Made by a program: the position numbers and the translations under genes. 64,000 nt of DNA from Acidobacteriota bacterium (GTDB lineage Bacteria > Acidobacteriota > Blastocatellia > Pyrinomonadales > Pyrinomonadaceae). Location: NCBI GenBank assembly GCA_016716435.1, contig JADJWI010000003.1, positions 868,001 through 932,000 of the forward strand, written 5' to 3'. Shown one piece after another: positions 25,150-33,542 of the stretch. Below the pieces are notes generated by a model, which saw only the letters and a list, made by a program, of their open reading frames with translations, was not told where the DNA came from and did no database searches. How positions within the stretch are numbered: position 1 is the stretch's first letter; each line of letters starts with the position of its first letter.

Positions 25150-27054
25150 ATGAACATTCTTTCGCTTGAAAATGTCTCGAAGAATTATGGCTTCAAGCCG
25201 TTGTTTGAGAATGTAACGCTGGGCCTCGAAGACCGAGACAAGATCGGTATAATCGGGGCTAACGGCTCAGGTAAAACGACGCTTTTGCGGATCATCGCCG
25301 GAATGGAAGAGCCTGATACCGGTCGTGTCGTCCGTGCTAGAGGACAGACTCTCGCCTATCTTTCGCAGAATCCGCCGTACGACGAAAACCTGACCGTACT
25401 CGAGACGATCTTTGCTTCGAGCAGCGGTGTGATGCAGACGATCGCCGATTACGAGGCTGTGTGTCACGAGGTCGGCGCGGGTGCTCACGACGATGCGACG
25501 CTTCAGCGGATGACCGATCTTCAGCACGAACTCGAAATGAACGGCGGCTGGGATATCGAGGCGAACGCTCGAGCGGTCCTGCAGAAGCTTGATATAATCG
25601 ATACTTCGGCAAAGATGGGCACTCTCTCGGGCGGGCAGCGAAAGCGGGTTGCGTTGGCGCACGAACTGATATTTAAGCCCGACATCCTAATCCTTGATGA
25701 GCCGACCAATCATCTCGACGCTGACACGATCGAATGGCTTGAATCATACCTCGCACGCTATACCGGCGCTCTGCTTCTCGTCACGCACGACCGCTATTTT
25801 CTCGACCGTGTGACCGACCGCATTTTTGAAGTCGACCGCGGAAGGGTGCAGAATTTTAGCGGAAATTATGCTTACTACCTTGAGAAGAAAGCCGAGCAAG
25901 ATGAACTGCGAGAAGTCGAGGGTCATAAGCGCGAACAGCTTATAAAGAAAGAGCTAGCATGGCTTCGCCGCGGAGCGAAGGCTCGGACGCGGAAGTCGAA
26001 ACATCGTATCGAAGCCGCTCACACGCTGATGGCCTTGCCGAAAGAGCAGGCGAAGGGCGAGGTGGATATCGCGATCGGATCGAAGCGACTCGGGTCGAAG
26101 GTGATAGAGATCAATGGCGTGTCGAAATCTTATGGCGCGAACAAGCTTATCGACGATTTCACATACCAGCTGAAACGCGACGATCGAGTTGGCATCATCG
26201 GAGCGAACGGCAGCGGCAAGACGACGCTGCTTGATATGATCACCGGCCGCGTCGAACCGGACGAGGGCGAGATCGAGTCCGGAAGGACGGTGCATATCGG
26301 TTATTACGATCAGGAGAGCCGGGAACTCAACGACGAGCAGCGTGTCATCGATTACATCCGCGATATCGCCGAGTTTGTGACGACCAACGAAGGAGTACAG
26401 ATCTCCGCGGGCAAGATGCTTGAGCGGTTTCTTTTCACGCCGGCGCAGCAGTACGCAGTGATCGGTAATCTCTCAGGCGGAGAACGTCGTCGTCTGTATC
26501 TACTTCGGATCTTGATGGGTTCGGCGAATGTGCTGCTGCTGGACGAGCCGACCAACGATCTTGACATACCAACGCTGATCGCGCTCGAAGAATATCTCGA
26601 CGACTTCGCCGGGGCCCTGATCGTCGTCAGCCACGATCGCTACTTCCTCGACCGCACGATCGAGAACGTGTTCCGATTCGAACCCGGCGGCCACGTCCGC
26701 GAATACGCCGGCAACTACACCGCCTATCTCGAAGCCAATGCCCGCGAAGAAACCCAAGTCAGAACCGCGAGCGGTAGCGACCGGATTCTGCAGAATGCAC
26801 CAACAACCGCCGCAGCCCCCGAAAAGCCTAAATCCAAGAAGCTCACCTTTAAAGAATTGCGCGAGTTTGAATCGGTGGAATTGCGAATAGCCGAGACCGA
26901 GAAACGGCTTCCAGAGATCGACAAAGAACTCACCGCTGCCGCCAGCGATGCCGGCCGCGTTCACGAACTATTCAACGAACAACAAATGCTGACGTCCCGA
27001 CTCGAAGCAGACATCACCCGCTGGACAGAACTAGCCGAGCGGCATGAAGGTTAA
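25150..27054 (+). CDS. ABC-F family ATPase (Uup/Ettai-like)
   Basis: A 634-residue soluble tandem ATPase without membrane segments. Each half has a Walker A (GANGSGKTTLL), a signature motif (LSGGQRKR in the first, LSGGERRR in the second) and a Walker B followed by the DEPTNHLD/DEPTNDLD loop that marks ABC-F proteins. The halves are joined by a charged linker (about residues 240-310), and the last 90 residues form a coiled coil, as in Uup. ABC-F proteins bind the ribosomal E site or act on branched DNA. The start codon touches the stop codon of the frameshifted gene upstream, so translation is probably coupled. Confidence 0.9.
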   Translation: MNILSLENVSKNYGFKPLFENVTLGLEDRDKIGIIGANGSGKTTLLRIIAGMEEPDTGRVVRARGQTLAYLSQNPPYDENLTVLETIFASSSGVMQTIADYEAVCHEVGAGAHDDATLQRMTDLQHELEMNGGWDIEANARAVLQKLDIIDTSAKMGTLSGGQRKRVALAHELIFKPDILILDEPTNHLDADTIEWLESYLARYTGALLLVTHDRYFLDRVTDRIFEVDRGRVQNFSGNYAYYLEKKAEQDELREVEGHKREQLIKKELAWLRRGAKARTRKSKHRIEAAHTLMALPKEQAKGEVDIAIGSKRLGSKVIEINGVSKSYGANKLIDDFTYQLKRDDRVGIIGANGSGKTTLLDMITGRVEPDEGEIESGRTVHIGYYDQESRELNDEQRVIDYIRDIAEFVTTNEGVQISAGKMLERFLFTPAQQYAVIGNLSGGERRRLYLLRILMGSANVLLLDEPTNDLDIPTLIALEEYLDDFAGALIVVSHDRYFLDRTIENVFRFEPGGHVREYAGNYTAYLEANAREETQVRTASGSDRILQNAPTTAAAPEKPKSKKLTFKELREFESVELRIAETEKRLPEIDKELTAAASDAGRVHELFNEQQMLTSRLEADITRWTELAERHEG

Positions 27055-27082
27055 AATCTCGCTTAAGACTTGTGTAACTGAA

Positions 27083-27300
27083 CTATGTGAGAGCTTCCGC
27101 CTCGCTTCGTGCAGCGATCACGGCAGGCATATCGGGGTCGGCGTCTTTCCACAAATCGAAAAATTTCTCATATTCGTCTGTCGTTTTCATCGCTCTGGCT
27201 TTTCCTAATTGAGCGAGCGGAAAAATGGACGAAAGGGGTGCTTCGCCTCGATTGCTTAGGATCTTGTCGAACTCTTTGACGGCGGAGATAGTTTGCCCCC
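27083..27300 (-). pseudogene. Remnant of a kinase-type TPR C-terminus
   Basis: On the minus strand an open, coding-like stretch of about 72 codons ends at 27083. It contains AVKEFDKILSNRGEAPLSS, PLAQLGKARAM and FFDLWKDADPDMP. This is the familiar C-terminal end of large acidobacterial Ser/Thr kinase or regulator TPR proteins (LWKDADPD-I-P). There is no start codon in a sensible place and the rest of the gene is missing, so it is a decayed fragment. It lies between the ABC-F gene and the hppA terminator. Confidence 0.6.
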
Positions 27301-27326
27301 ATCTCTGGTATCAGTCAAATCGGCGC

Positions 27327-27363
27327 AAAAAGATCGCGATGAACCAATCGAGTCATCGCGATC
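27327..27363 (-). terminator. Rho-independent terminator of hppA
   Basis: On the minus strand GATCGCGATGA, a ten-base loop and TCATCGCGATC form a perfect 11-bp stem followed by TTTTT, starting 24 bases past the hppA stop. Confidence 0.9.
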
Positions 27364-27386
27364 CATCTGGCGAAACCTAGGCGATA

Positions 27387-29507
27387 CTACTGCCCGATAC
27401 CGAAAATATACGGTGCGATGACTAGCGAGACGATGGACATCAGCTTGATGAGGATGTTCATCGAGGGGCCCGACGTGTCTTTGAAAGGATCGCCGACCGT
27501 GTCGCCCGTTACCGACGCCTTGTGCGGCTCGGAGCCCTTGTAATACATCTCGCCGTTGATCTCAACGCCTTTCTCAAACGACTTCTTCGCATTGTCCCAT
27601 GCACCACCGGCGTTGTTCTGGAAAATACCCATCAGCACGCCGGTTACCGTCACACCCGCGAGCAATCCGCCGAGCACTTCAGGACCGAATGTAAAACCGA
27701 CAATGACCGGCGTGATCAACGCGATGGCACCGGGAAGCATCATTTGTCGGATCGACGCTTTGGTCGAGATCTCAACGCATTTCTCGTATTCCGGCTTGGC
27801 CTTGTATTCCATAATGCCGGGTATCTCGCGGAACTGCCTGCGAACCTCGTGCACCATTTCCATCGCGGCCTTTCCAACTGCCTGAATGCAGAGAGCGGAA
27901 AAGATGAACGGGATCATGCCACCGATGAAAAGCCCGCCGAGCACGTTTGCCTTGTAGATGTCGATCCGATCGATACCGGCGATGCCAACGAATGCTGCGA
28001 AAAGGGCGAGCGCAGTTAGCGCCGCACTTGCGATCGCAAACCCTTTTCCGGTTGCTGCGGTCGTATTTCCGACGGCGTCGAGGTTGTCCGTCCGTTCGCG
28101 AACTTCCGGCGGCAGTTGGCTCATTTCCGCGATGCCGCCGGCGTTGTCGGCGATAGGGCCAAAGGCGTCGATGGCAAGCTGCATGGCGGTTGTCGCCATC
28201 ATTCCAGAGGCTGCGATGGCCACGCCGTACAGCCCGGCGAAGTAATACGAGGTCATGATACCGGCGGCCAGTGTGATGATCGGTATCACCGTCGACTTCA
28301 TTCCGACGGCCAACCCGCCGATGATGTTCGTCGCGTGGCCGGTGGATGATTGCTGCACGATCGAATTAACGGGCTTCTTGCCCATCGCGGTGTAATATTC
28401 GGTCGCGTAGCTCATGATCGCGCCGACGATCGTGCCGACGACGATCGAGTAAAACACGCCCCATTTGTCGAACGATTGCGTGCGAAGCGAGAGTTGGCCG
28501 TCCGGCAGGATCCACATCACGGCAAAGAACGAAGCGATCACCGTAAAGATCATCGCCGACCAGTTGCCGATATTCATCGCCGCCTGAACGCTCGATTTAT
28601 CGTCGCTAATGCGGACGAAGAGCATGCCGACGACCGAGAAAACGATTCCCAAACCGCCGATAACCATCGGCAGCAGGATCGGTGCGAGCCCGCCGAACAT
28701 ATCCCGCGACGTTATCTCTTGCCCGAGCACCATCGTCGCCAGGATCGTCGCGACATACGAACCGAAAAGGTCGGCGCCCATGCCCGCGACGTCGCCGACG
28801 TTATCGCCTACGTTGTCGGCGATGGTGGCCGGATTGCGGACGTCGTCCTCCGGAATTCCCGCCTCGACCTTTCCGACGAGGTCCGCGCCCACGTCAGCCG
28901 CTTTTGTATAGATACCGCCGCCGACGCGTGCAAAAAGGGCGATCGACTCGGCACCTAGTGAGAAGCCTGTCAGAACTTCGATCGCCGTTCGAACTTGGTT
29001 AGCTCCGAGCTCTGCGAAGATCGCCAGAAACGCGATGAACAAACCGCCAAGCCCGAGGATCGCGAGGCCGGCAACACCAAGCCCCATTACCGCACCGCCA
29101 GTAAATGAAACGGCCAGAGCCTGTTTCAGGCTTGTCCGTGCGGCCTGCGTTGTGCGGACGTTCGCCTTCGTGGCGACCTTCATCCCGATGTATCCGGCGG
29201 TCGCTGAAAGCACGGCACCGATCAGGAACGCAACGGCAATCAGCCAATGCGAGTGGATCTCGCGGCCGTTCACTTCATGGACGGTTCCCGAATATGCAAG
29301 CAAAGCGGCCGTTATCAATGCAAAGATGCTGAGAACTCGCCACTCAGCTTTCAGGAACGCCATCGCTCCATCGGCGATATAGCCGGCGAGCTCCTGCATG
29401 TTCTCGTCGCCGGCCTCCTGCTTGCCGACCCAGGCCGACTTGTAGGCCATCACCAAGATCCCGAAAAGCCCAAACGCGGGCACCAGATAAATAACGTAAT
29501 CGTTCAT
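27387..29507 (-). CDS. hppA: Membrane-bound ion-translocating pyrophosphatase
   Basis: A 706-residue membrane pyrophosphatase with about 16 TM helices that couples PPi hydrolysis to H+ or Na+ export. The PPi site DVGADLVGKVEAGIPEDD is complete, as are the DNVGDNVGD run and the other acidic motifs. In GNTTAATGKGFA the residue that decides potassium dependence is Ala, not Lys, which places the enzyme with the K+-dependent class; this is family knowledge applied to one residue. The start at 29507 is set by the usual N-terminus (MNDYVIYLVPAFGLFGILVM) with AAAGAG upstream. It is followed by a strong terminator. Confidence 0.95.
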   Translation of the reverse strand: MNDYVIYLVPAFGLFGILVMAYKSAWVGKQEAGDENMQELAGYIADGAMAFLKAEWRVLSIFALITAALLAYSGTVHEVNGREIHSHWLIAVAFLIGAVLSATAGYIGMKVATKANVRTTQAARTSLKQALAVSFTGGAVMGLGVAGLAILGLGGLFIAFLAIFAELGANQVRTAIEVLTGFSLGAESIALFARVGGGIYTKAADVGADLVGKVEAGIPEDDVRNPATIADNVGDNVGDVAGMGADLFGSYVATILATMVLGQEITSRDMFGGLAPILLPMVIGGLGIVFSVVGMLFVRISDDKSSVQAAMNIGNWSAMIFTVIASFFAVMWILPDGQLSLRTQSFDKWGVFYSIVVGTIVGAIMSYATEYYTAMGKKPVNSIVQQSSTGHATNIIGGLAVGMKSTVIPIITLAAGIMTSYYFAGLYGVAIAASGMMATTAMQLAIDAFGPIADNAGGIAEMSQLPPEVRERTDNLDAVGNTTAATGKGFAIASAALTALALFAAFVGIAGIDRIDIYKANVLGGLFIGGMIPFIFSALCIQAVGKAAMEMVHEVRRQFREIPGIMEYKAKPEYEKCVEISTKASIRQMMLPGAIALITPVIVGFTFGPEVLGGLLAGVTVTGVLMGIFQNNAGGAWDNAKKSFEKGVEINGEMYYKGSEPHKASVTGDTVGDPFKDTSGPSMNILIKLMSIVSLVIAPYIFGIGQ

Positions 29508-29750
29508 ACTCTTTTTCGATCTTGTGTTCCCGGCCCGTAGGCCGCAGAAACACGCTCTCAAGATAGATTTTTACTAACTGTAAGTGGGATACGAACTAAA
29601 AAAGTCCTTTGAATACCAAAACTTAGAATTATCGAACAATTGCGGGCATTTCACAAATAACCACGGGCGAAAACTCGCGTAGCCGTCCGTTCCGGGCTCG
29701 CGGTTTTCTTTGATGTCGGGTGTTTCATTTTTTGCGGGGAGTATATGCAT

Positions 29751-29798
29751 CTGAAACGGTTGAAACGCTTGAAACACCTGAGACGGTCGGAACCGCCT
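29751..29798. repeat. Nine-base TGAAANNNN tandem repeat
   Basis: Five or so nine-base units beginning TGAAA or a close variant. They are the reverse complement of the NNNNTTTCA array at 17434-17507 and mark one end of the second mosaic copy. The rest of the gap 29508-29865 holds no gene. Confidence 0.6.
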
Positions 29799-29833
29799 GT
29801 GTCGTCCTGAAAAAAGTTGACACATTTTGGTGG

Positions 29834-29850
29834 TAAACCTGGTATAGGTT
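29834..29850. other. Small perfect hairpin beside the IS left end
   Basis: AAACCT, GGTAT, AGGTTT lies between two copies of an IS-end-like sequence (GTCCTGAA at 29804 and at 29866). Confidence 0.3.
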
Positions 29851-29909
29851 TCCTGTTTTGTGTTGGTCCTGAAGAAGGTTTACGGGCATCTCCTTATATT
29901 GGTTTTGAG

Positions 29910-29941
29910 TTTCACTCTCAGGCCGCGGCCTGAGAGTGAAA
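29910..29941. terminator. 32-bp perfect palindrome over the transposase stop codon
   Basis: A perfect palindrome of 32 bases centred on GGCCGCGGCC overlaps the last codons and stop of the transposase. It has no T tract. It could end transcription, block read-through into the gene, or act as a fold-back site in transposition. Confidence 0.5.
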
Positions 29942-31143
29942 AGTTTTGGCCGGATAGTATTTCTTCCAGCGCTTGAGCTCGCCGGTCCTGGCATGGGCCT
30001 CGGCCGGGGTGAGCATATCGATCGACAGATGCGGCCTCAGGTGGTTGTAGGTATTGACCGCCTGATCGATCTGCCGGGCCGCCTCGGAGAAGCTTTGAAG
30101 CTTGTCCGGAGCAGTTCCTGTTTGAGAATGCCGTTGACGCGTTCGGCAATGGCGTTCTCCAGCGGGTCGCTCTTTTCGCTCATCGAGACCCGGATCTGTT
30201 TCCCGATCAGCTTCATGTACCGCGAACTGTAGTATTGGAGGCCACGGTCCGAGTGGTGTATCAAGCCTTCGCGTTCCGGGTTGTCCCTGAGTGCCATCCG
30301 CAGTGCCGCCGCCGGCCCTCTGGCCGTCAGGTCCTCGCTGAGGCAATAGCCGACAATCTTTCGTGAATACGCGTCCGTGATCAGGCTCAGATAAGCAAAC
30401 CCTTCCCGGACCCTGATATAAGTGATATCGCTGACCCACAATTGATTGCAGCGGGTCGGCTCGAAGCCCTTTGCAAGATTCGGGAAGCTCTTCATCCAGA
30501 GGCCCGAAAACGTTGTCCTCGGACTTCGCCTCCTTCTCTTTCGGACCAGCATCGAATGCTCCCGCAAGAGGTCGTACAAAGCGTCGCGGCCGATCTCTAC
30601 CGAGTGCTCGCGGGCAAACCCGCTCATCATGTGATGCAGCTTTCTTACACCGATCCGCTTTTGCTCCTTTCTCAGCCTTCCTACCTCCTGCAGCACGATC
30701 TCGGCTTCGAACGCCCTCTTCTCCACTCGCCGTTTCCCCTTGTAATATGCCTGTCTCGTATAGCCAAGCAGCCGGCAGGCCTCTCCCAGGCTTCTTCCCC
30801 TGCCGCTCTCTACCACTTTCCTCACCGCTTGGGCCCCAGGTTTTTTTCTGATCGGTACCTCAAATCGATCTTCCGCGATGTCGATCATCGCATTCAGCAA
30901 CTCGTTGTAGAGCCGGGCCTCCTCAAGCTCCTTCCGCAACCGCCTCACCTCCGCCGACCCCGACCCATGCCCAGACCCGGCAGACGACCCCGTCGCCGAA
31001 CCGGCCCCGGCCTCACGACCCCTTATCCATCTATGTACAGTCGACGCCGAAACCCGGTATATCCGCGCCAGCTCCCGCATCGACACACCCCCTCTCCGAT
31101 ACCTCTCAACTGCCTCTCTCCCCATCTCTTCTTCTTGTTTCAT
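29918..31143 (-). pseudogene. IS3-family transposase, frameshifted near its C-terminus
   Basis: The main frame (31143 to about 30115) encodes an N-terminal helix-turn-helix (MRELARIYRVSASTVHRWIR), a Gly/Ser linker, a coiled coil, an HTH_21-like part and an rve catalytic core. The DDE residues are visible: Asp in WVSDITYI, Asp in IHHSDRGLQYYS, Glu in NAIAERVNG. OrfA and OrfB are fused in one frame, unlike most IS3 elements. After ILKQELL the frame is lost, and the conserved end (DKLQSFSEAARQIDQAVNTY, then LRPHLS) continues in another frame to 29918. One missing base, probably a C near 30115, explains it. Confidence 0.75.
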
Positions 31144-31219
31144 CTGTTCCCTTTTACCTGTAAACCTATTTCAGGACAAGACAGCCTGCGTGAGCGAACG
31201 GCCAGTTCGTTGACCGCCA

Positions 31220-31599
31220 AGGGCTTGTGTCTTTGGTCTTGGGCCTTTGGTCCTGGGATATGGTTCGCGGGTATTTGCATCTTCGCACTCTGACTACTGA
31301 CTACTGGCTTTTGATCATCGGACATTGTTCTAAAATCTCTGGCTAACGGCTTATGGCTAACAGCTATCGGCTGATTCCCAAAATCAAAATTGATCGACTG
31401 TCGTACCGAAAGTTCGTACCGCTACTCACCGCTCTATGCCTTCTATTCACCATTCACTATCTCCCCGCTGTCCATTCTGCCCGCCCATCGCCAGCAAGTG
31501 AACGGTGATTCGTGAGATATGGAAGATATGGATGATTTGGATAGTTGAGAGTTGCTGAGTTGCGGAGTTTCGAAGTTTGGAGTTCCAGCTTTAGCCGCC
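31220..31599. repeat. Non-coding mosaic of tandem words, copy 2 (inverted)
   Basis: Read on the minus strand, the blocks AACTCNGCAACTC, CCATATC, GGACAGCGGG, AGTCAGTAGTCAG, then CCCAAGACCAAAG follow in the same order as at 16811-17080 in copy 1. The core 31461-31599 aligns almost continuously with 16811-16945. The IS begins 43 bases from its other side, and the nine-base array continues beyond the IS at 29751-29798. No gene is seen in this stretch. Confidence 0.7.
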
Positions 31600-31607
31600 C
31601 TGCCTGA

Positions 31608-31790
31608 GTCGTCGGCGACGGCCGCATATACGCCAACCCCTTCTGCAAACACTTCCGCATCCGGCTCAAAACCACCGAACGCTTCATCAACCCCAAAGTC
31701 GACGCCGTCGGCCGCATGTACCTAACCCTCTCCGAAACCGTAACAGTCTCCCGCGGCCCCCGAGAAAAGCGCCAGAACCGCGAGCCGTAG
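31608..31790 (+). pseudogene. 60-codon gene remnant without start
   Basis: An open frame with strongly coding-like codon use (many C-ending codons) and a protein-like sequence: RIYANPFCKHFRIRLKTTER, then VGRMYLTLSETVTVSRG. There is a stop at its upstream edge and no start codon in a suitable place, so this appears to be the 3' piece of a gene. The family is not recognised. It lies between the mosaic repeat and a string of hairpins. Confidence 0.35.
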
Positions 31791-31792
31791 CA

Positions 31793-31905
31793 ACCGGGTC
31801 TTTCCGGCTACGCCGCCCGGTTTGCGGAAAGGCTCGGCCTTTCCGTGGTGCTACCCCTAAACCACGCGGCTCCGCCGCTGCAATTTCGGGCGATCTATGC
31901 CCGGG
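31793..31905. repeat. String of hairpins, intergenic palindromic repeat
   Basis: Four or five stems follow each other: CGGC/GCCG (31805-31815) inside CCGGG/CCCGG, an 8-bp CGGAAAGG/CCTTTCCG (31825-31845), GTGGT/ACCAC, GCGGC/GCCGC (31866-31878) and CGGGC/GCCCG (31887-31903). The module order resembles the repeats at 45710 and 46930, so it is probably the same family. The bases up to 32037 are AT-rich and hold the promoter region of the next gene. Confidence 0.6.
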
Positions 31906-32037
31906 CAAAACTGTTGGATGAACCGCTTTTTTGGAATCAAGAAAATTTATTGCTTTCATTGCGAAAAGTTATTGACATATTTGCGAATCGGGGTAAAATT
32001 TTAAGCACGAAACTCGAAGTTCTAGTGGTAATTTTCG

Positions 32038-33540
32038 TTGAAACTCAAGACCCTCCTAGCTTTTGGAACCCTCCTTGCCGGCATTTTCTTATTGCGGCCG
32101 TCAACCGATGACACGCGTGTTTGGGAGCCGAAGGACGTGGCTATAGCACTCTGGACGTGGGGCGGCAGAATGCCGGACGCTCAAGAGACGGAGACAGCCG
32201 CTGACGTTTTTGGATCGGCCGAACTTTTCGTCCATGCTGGGCAGATCGATAACTCGAACGGGTTTCAATTGGTCCGAACCGCAAAAGGCGAACCGACCGC
32301 AGCCTCGAAGATTAACCTAGTTTACAACGCTACGCCGTCGTTGCTCCGTGATCTTGAAAGAACCGACCAGAATGAACTAGCTGCCTTCATATCAAACGCT
32401 TTTCAGGTTTCGTTCAAAAGCAATCGATCTTCGATCATCGGCCTCCAGCTTGACCTAGATGTTCCGACCCGACTGCTTCCAAGGTATGCCGAGTTGCTCC
32501 GTCTCGTTCGAGACCGGATGCCGCCTGAAGTGAAATTGTCGATAACGGGTTTGGCCACCTGGATGTCTTCGGCTGACATTCGCGAGGTTTTGGATCAGGT
32601 CGATTTTTGGGCACCACAATTTTACGGCGACACGGTTCCGCAATACCTTGGATCGCTCTCGCCGATCTCGTCGCCTGACGGAGTTCGTCGCGGTGTGATC
32701 CAGGCAAGGCGTTTGGGGAAGCCATTCTTTGCCGGGCTTTCGATCTACGGAATGGCTCTTCATTATTCGCCGGATGGTTCGCTGATCGAGATCCGCGGAA
32801 ATATTCCGCCCGATTTAGCCATGAAAACAAGAGGGTTGCAGTTGGCCGAGACCGGCGGTTTCGGCACGCCCGCTGATGGCACGGAGAAGTACTACAGATT
32901 CGTGGCCATGTTTGACACGGTGATCGACGGTTTGAGCCTTTCTGCGGGTGAGCAATTGGTCGTTCTTCAGCCAAGTTCTGCCTCTCTTCGACGGGCTGCA
33001 AGAGCCGTCAGGGAAGAGGGCGGTGAAAAACTTCTGGGAATTTGTCTGTTCCGTTTACCGCTGAGTGGCGATCAAACGACGCTTTCACTAGCAGAGGCGG
33101 CCGCGGCGCTCGATGATCGAGCGTCGGACATAGCCACGGCTTCAGACTTTAAGCTGATCGAACCCGGCCGAGGCAGGTTGAGCATCGAGAATACCGGAAG
33201 CTCGGCCACGGTGATCGCTGCCGATTCCTTCACGCTTGATCTTCCGATCGCGAACGACGGCGTTTTACGGGTCACCTCGCAGACGGGTTTTGATGCGATC
33301 GAACCGATGTGCAGCATCGGAAACGCGGTCACAACCTGCAGCGTTCGGCGAGCGAACATTCTGCGGCTGAGGTGTTCACGATGGCGGCCGGGTTCAAAAG
33401 CGTCGATCGAGATGGAGTTTCCAGAGAAAACGCCCGTTCGTGAACTTTCTGCGAAATTGTTAATGCGGCTCGATGACGGACGCGAACATTCTGAGCTGCT
33501 TTCGTTTGGTCCCCCGGACTTGGTTTCTTACTCGAGGTAA
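32038..33540 (+). CDS. DUF3142 domain-containing protein
   Basis: A 500-residue protein with an N-terminal hydrophobic segment (KTLLAFGTLLAGIFLL), likely a signal anchor. The middle matches the DUF3142 pattern: IIGLQLDLDVPTRLLPRYAE, LRLVRDRMPPEVKLSITGLA and then an aromatic DFWAPQFYGD. The layout suggests a TIM-barrel-like, glycosidase-related fold, but no catalytic role is established for the family. The start is TTG. It ends three bases before an 875-residue TPR membrane protein, so the two probably work together at the envelope. Confidence 0.7.
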   Translation: MKLKTLLAFGTLLAGIFLLRPSTDDTRVWEPKDVAIALWTWGGRMPDAQETETAADVFGSAELFVHAGQIDNSNGFQLVRTAKGEPTAASKINLVYNATPSLLRDLERTDQNELAAFISNAFQVSFKSNRSSIIGLQLDLDVPTRLLPRYAELLRLVRDRMPPEVKLSITGLATWMSSADIREVLDQVDFWAPQFYGDTVPQYLGSLSPISSPDGVRRGVIQARRLGKPFFAGLSIYGMALHYSPDGSLIEIRGNIPPDLAMKTRGLQLAETGGFGTPADGTEKYYRFVAMFDTVIDGLSLSAGEQLVVLQPSSASLRRAARAVREEGGEKLLGICLFRLPLSGDQTTLSLAEAAAALDDRASDIATASDFKLIEPGRGRLSIENTGSSATVIAADSFTLDLPIANDGVLRVTSQTGFDAIEPMCSIGNAVTTCSVRRANILRLRCSRWRPGSKASIEMEFPEKTPVRELSAKLLMRLDDGREHSELLSFGPPDLVSYSR

Positions 33541-33542
33541 AG

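Larger units (their letters stand above)
29866..31177 (-). mobile_element. IS3-family insertion sequence
   Basis: About 1.3 kb. Imperfect terminal inverted repeats of 21 bp are visible: GTCCTGAAGAAGGTTTACGGG at 29866-29886 and the inverse of GTCCTGAAATAGGTTTACAGG at 31157-31177. A second, related end-like sequence lies outside at 29804-29821, so the left boundary is not fully certain. No clear target duplication is seen. The element sits inside the second copy of the mosaic repeat. It carries one transposase gene, which is frameshifted. Confidence 0.75.

Noticed and set aside
30442..31293. A 283-codon plus-strand frame
   Set aside because: Antisense to the IS3 transposase and continuing into repeats.
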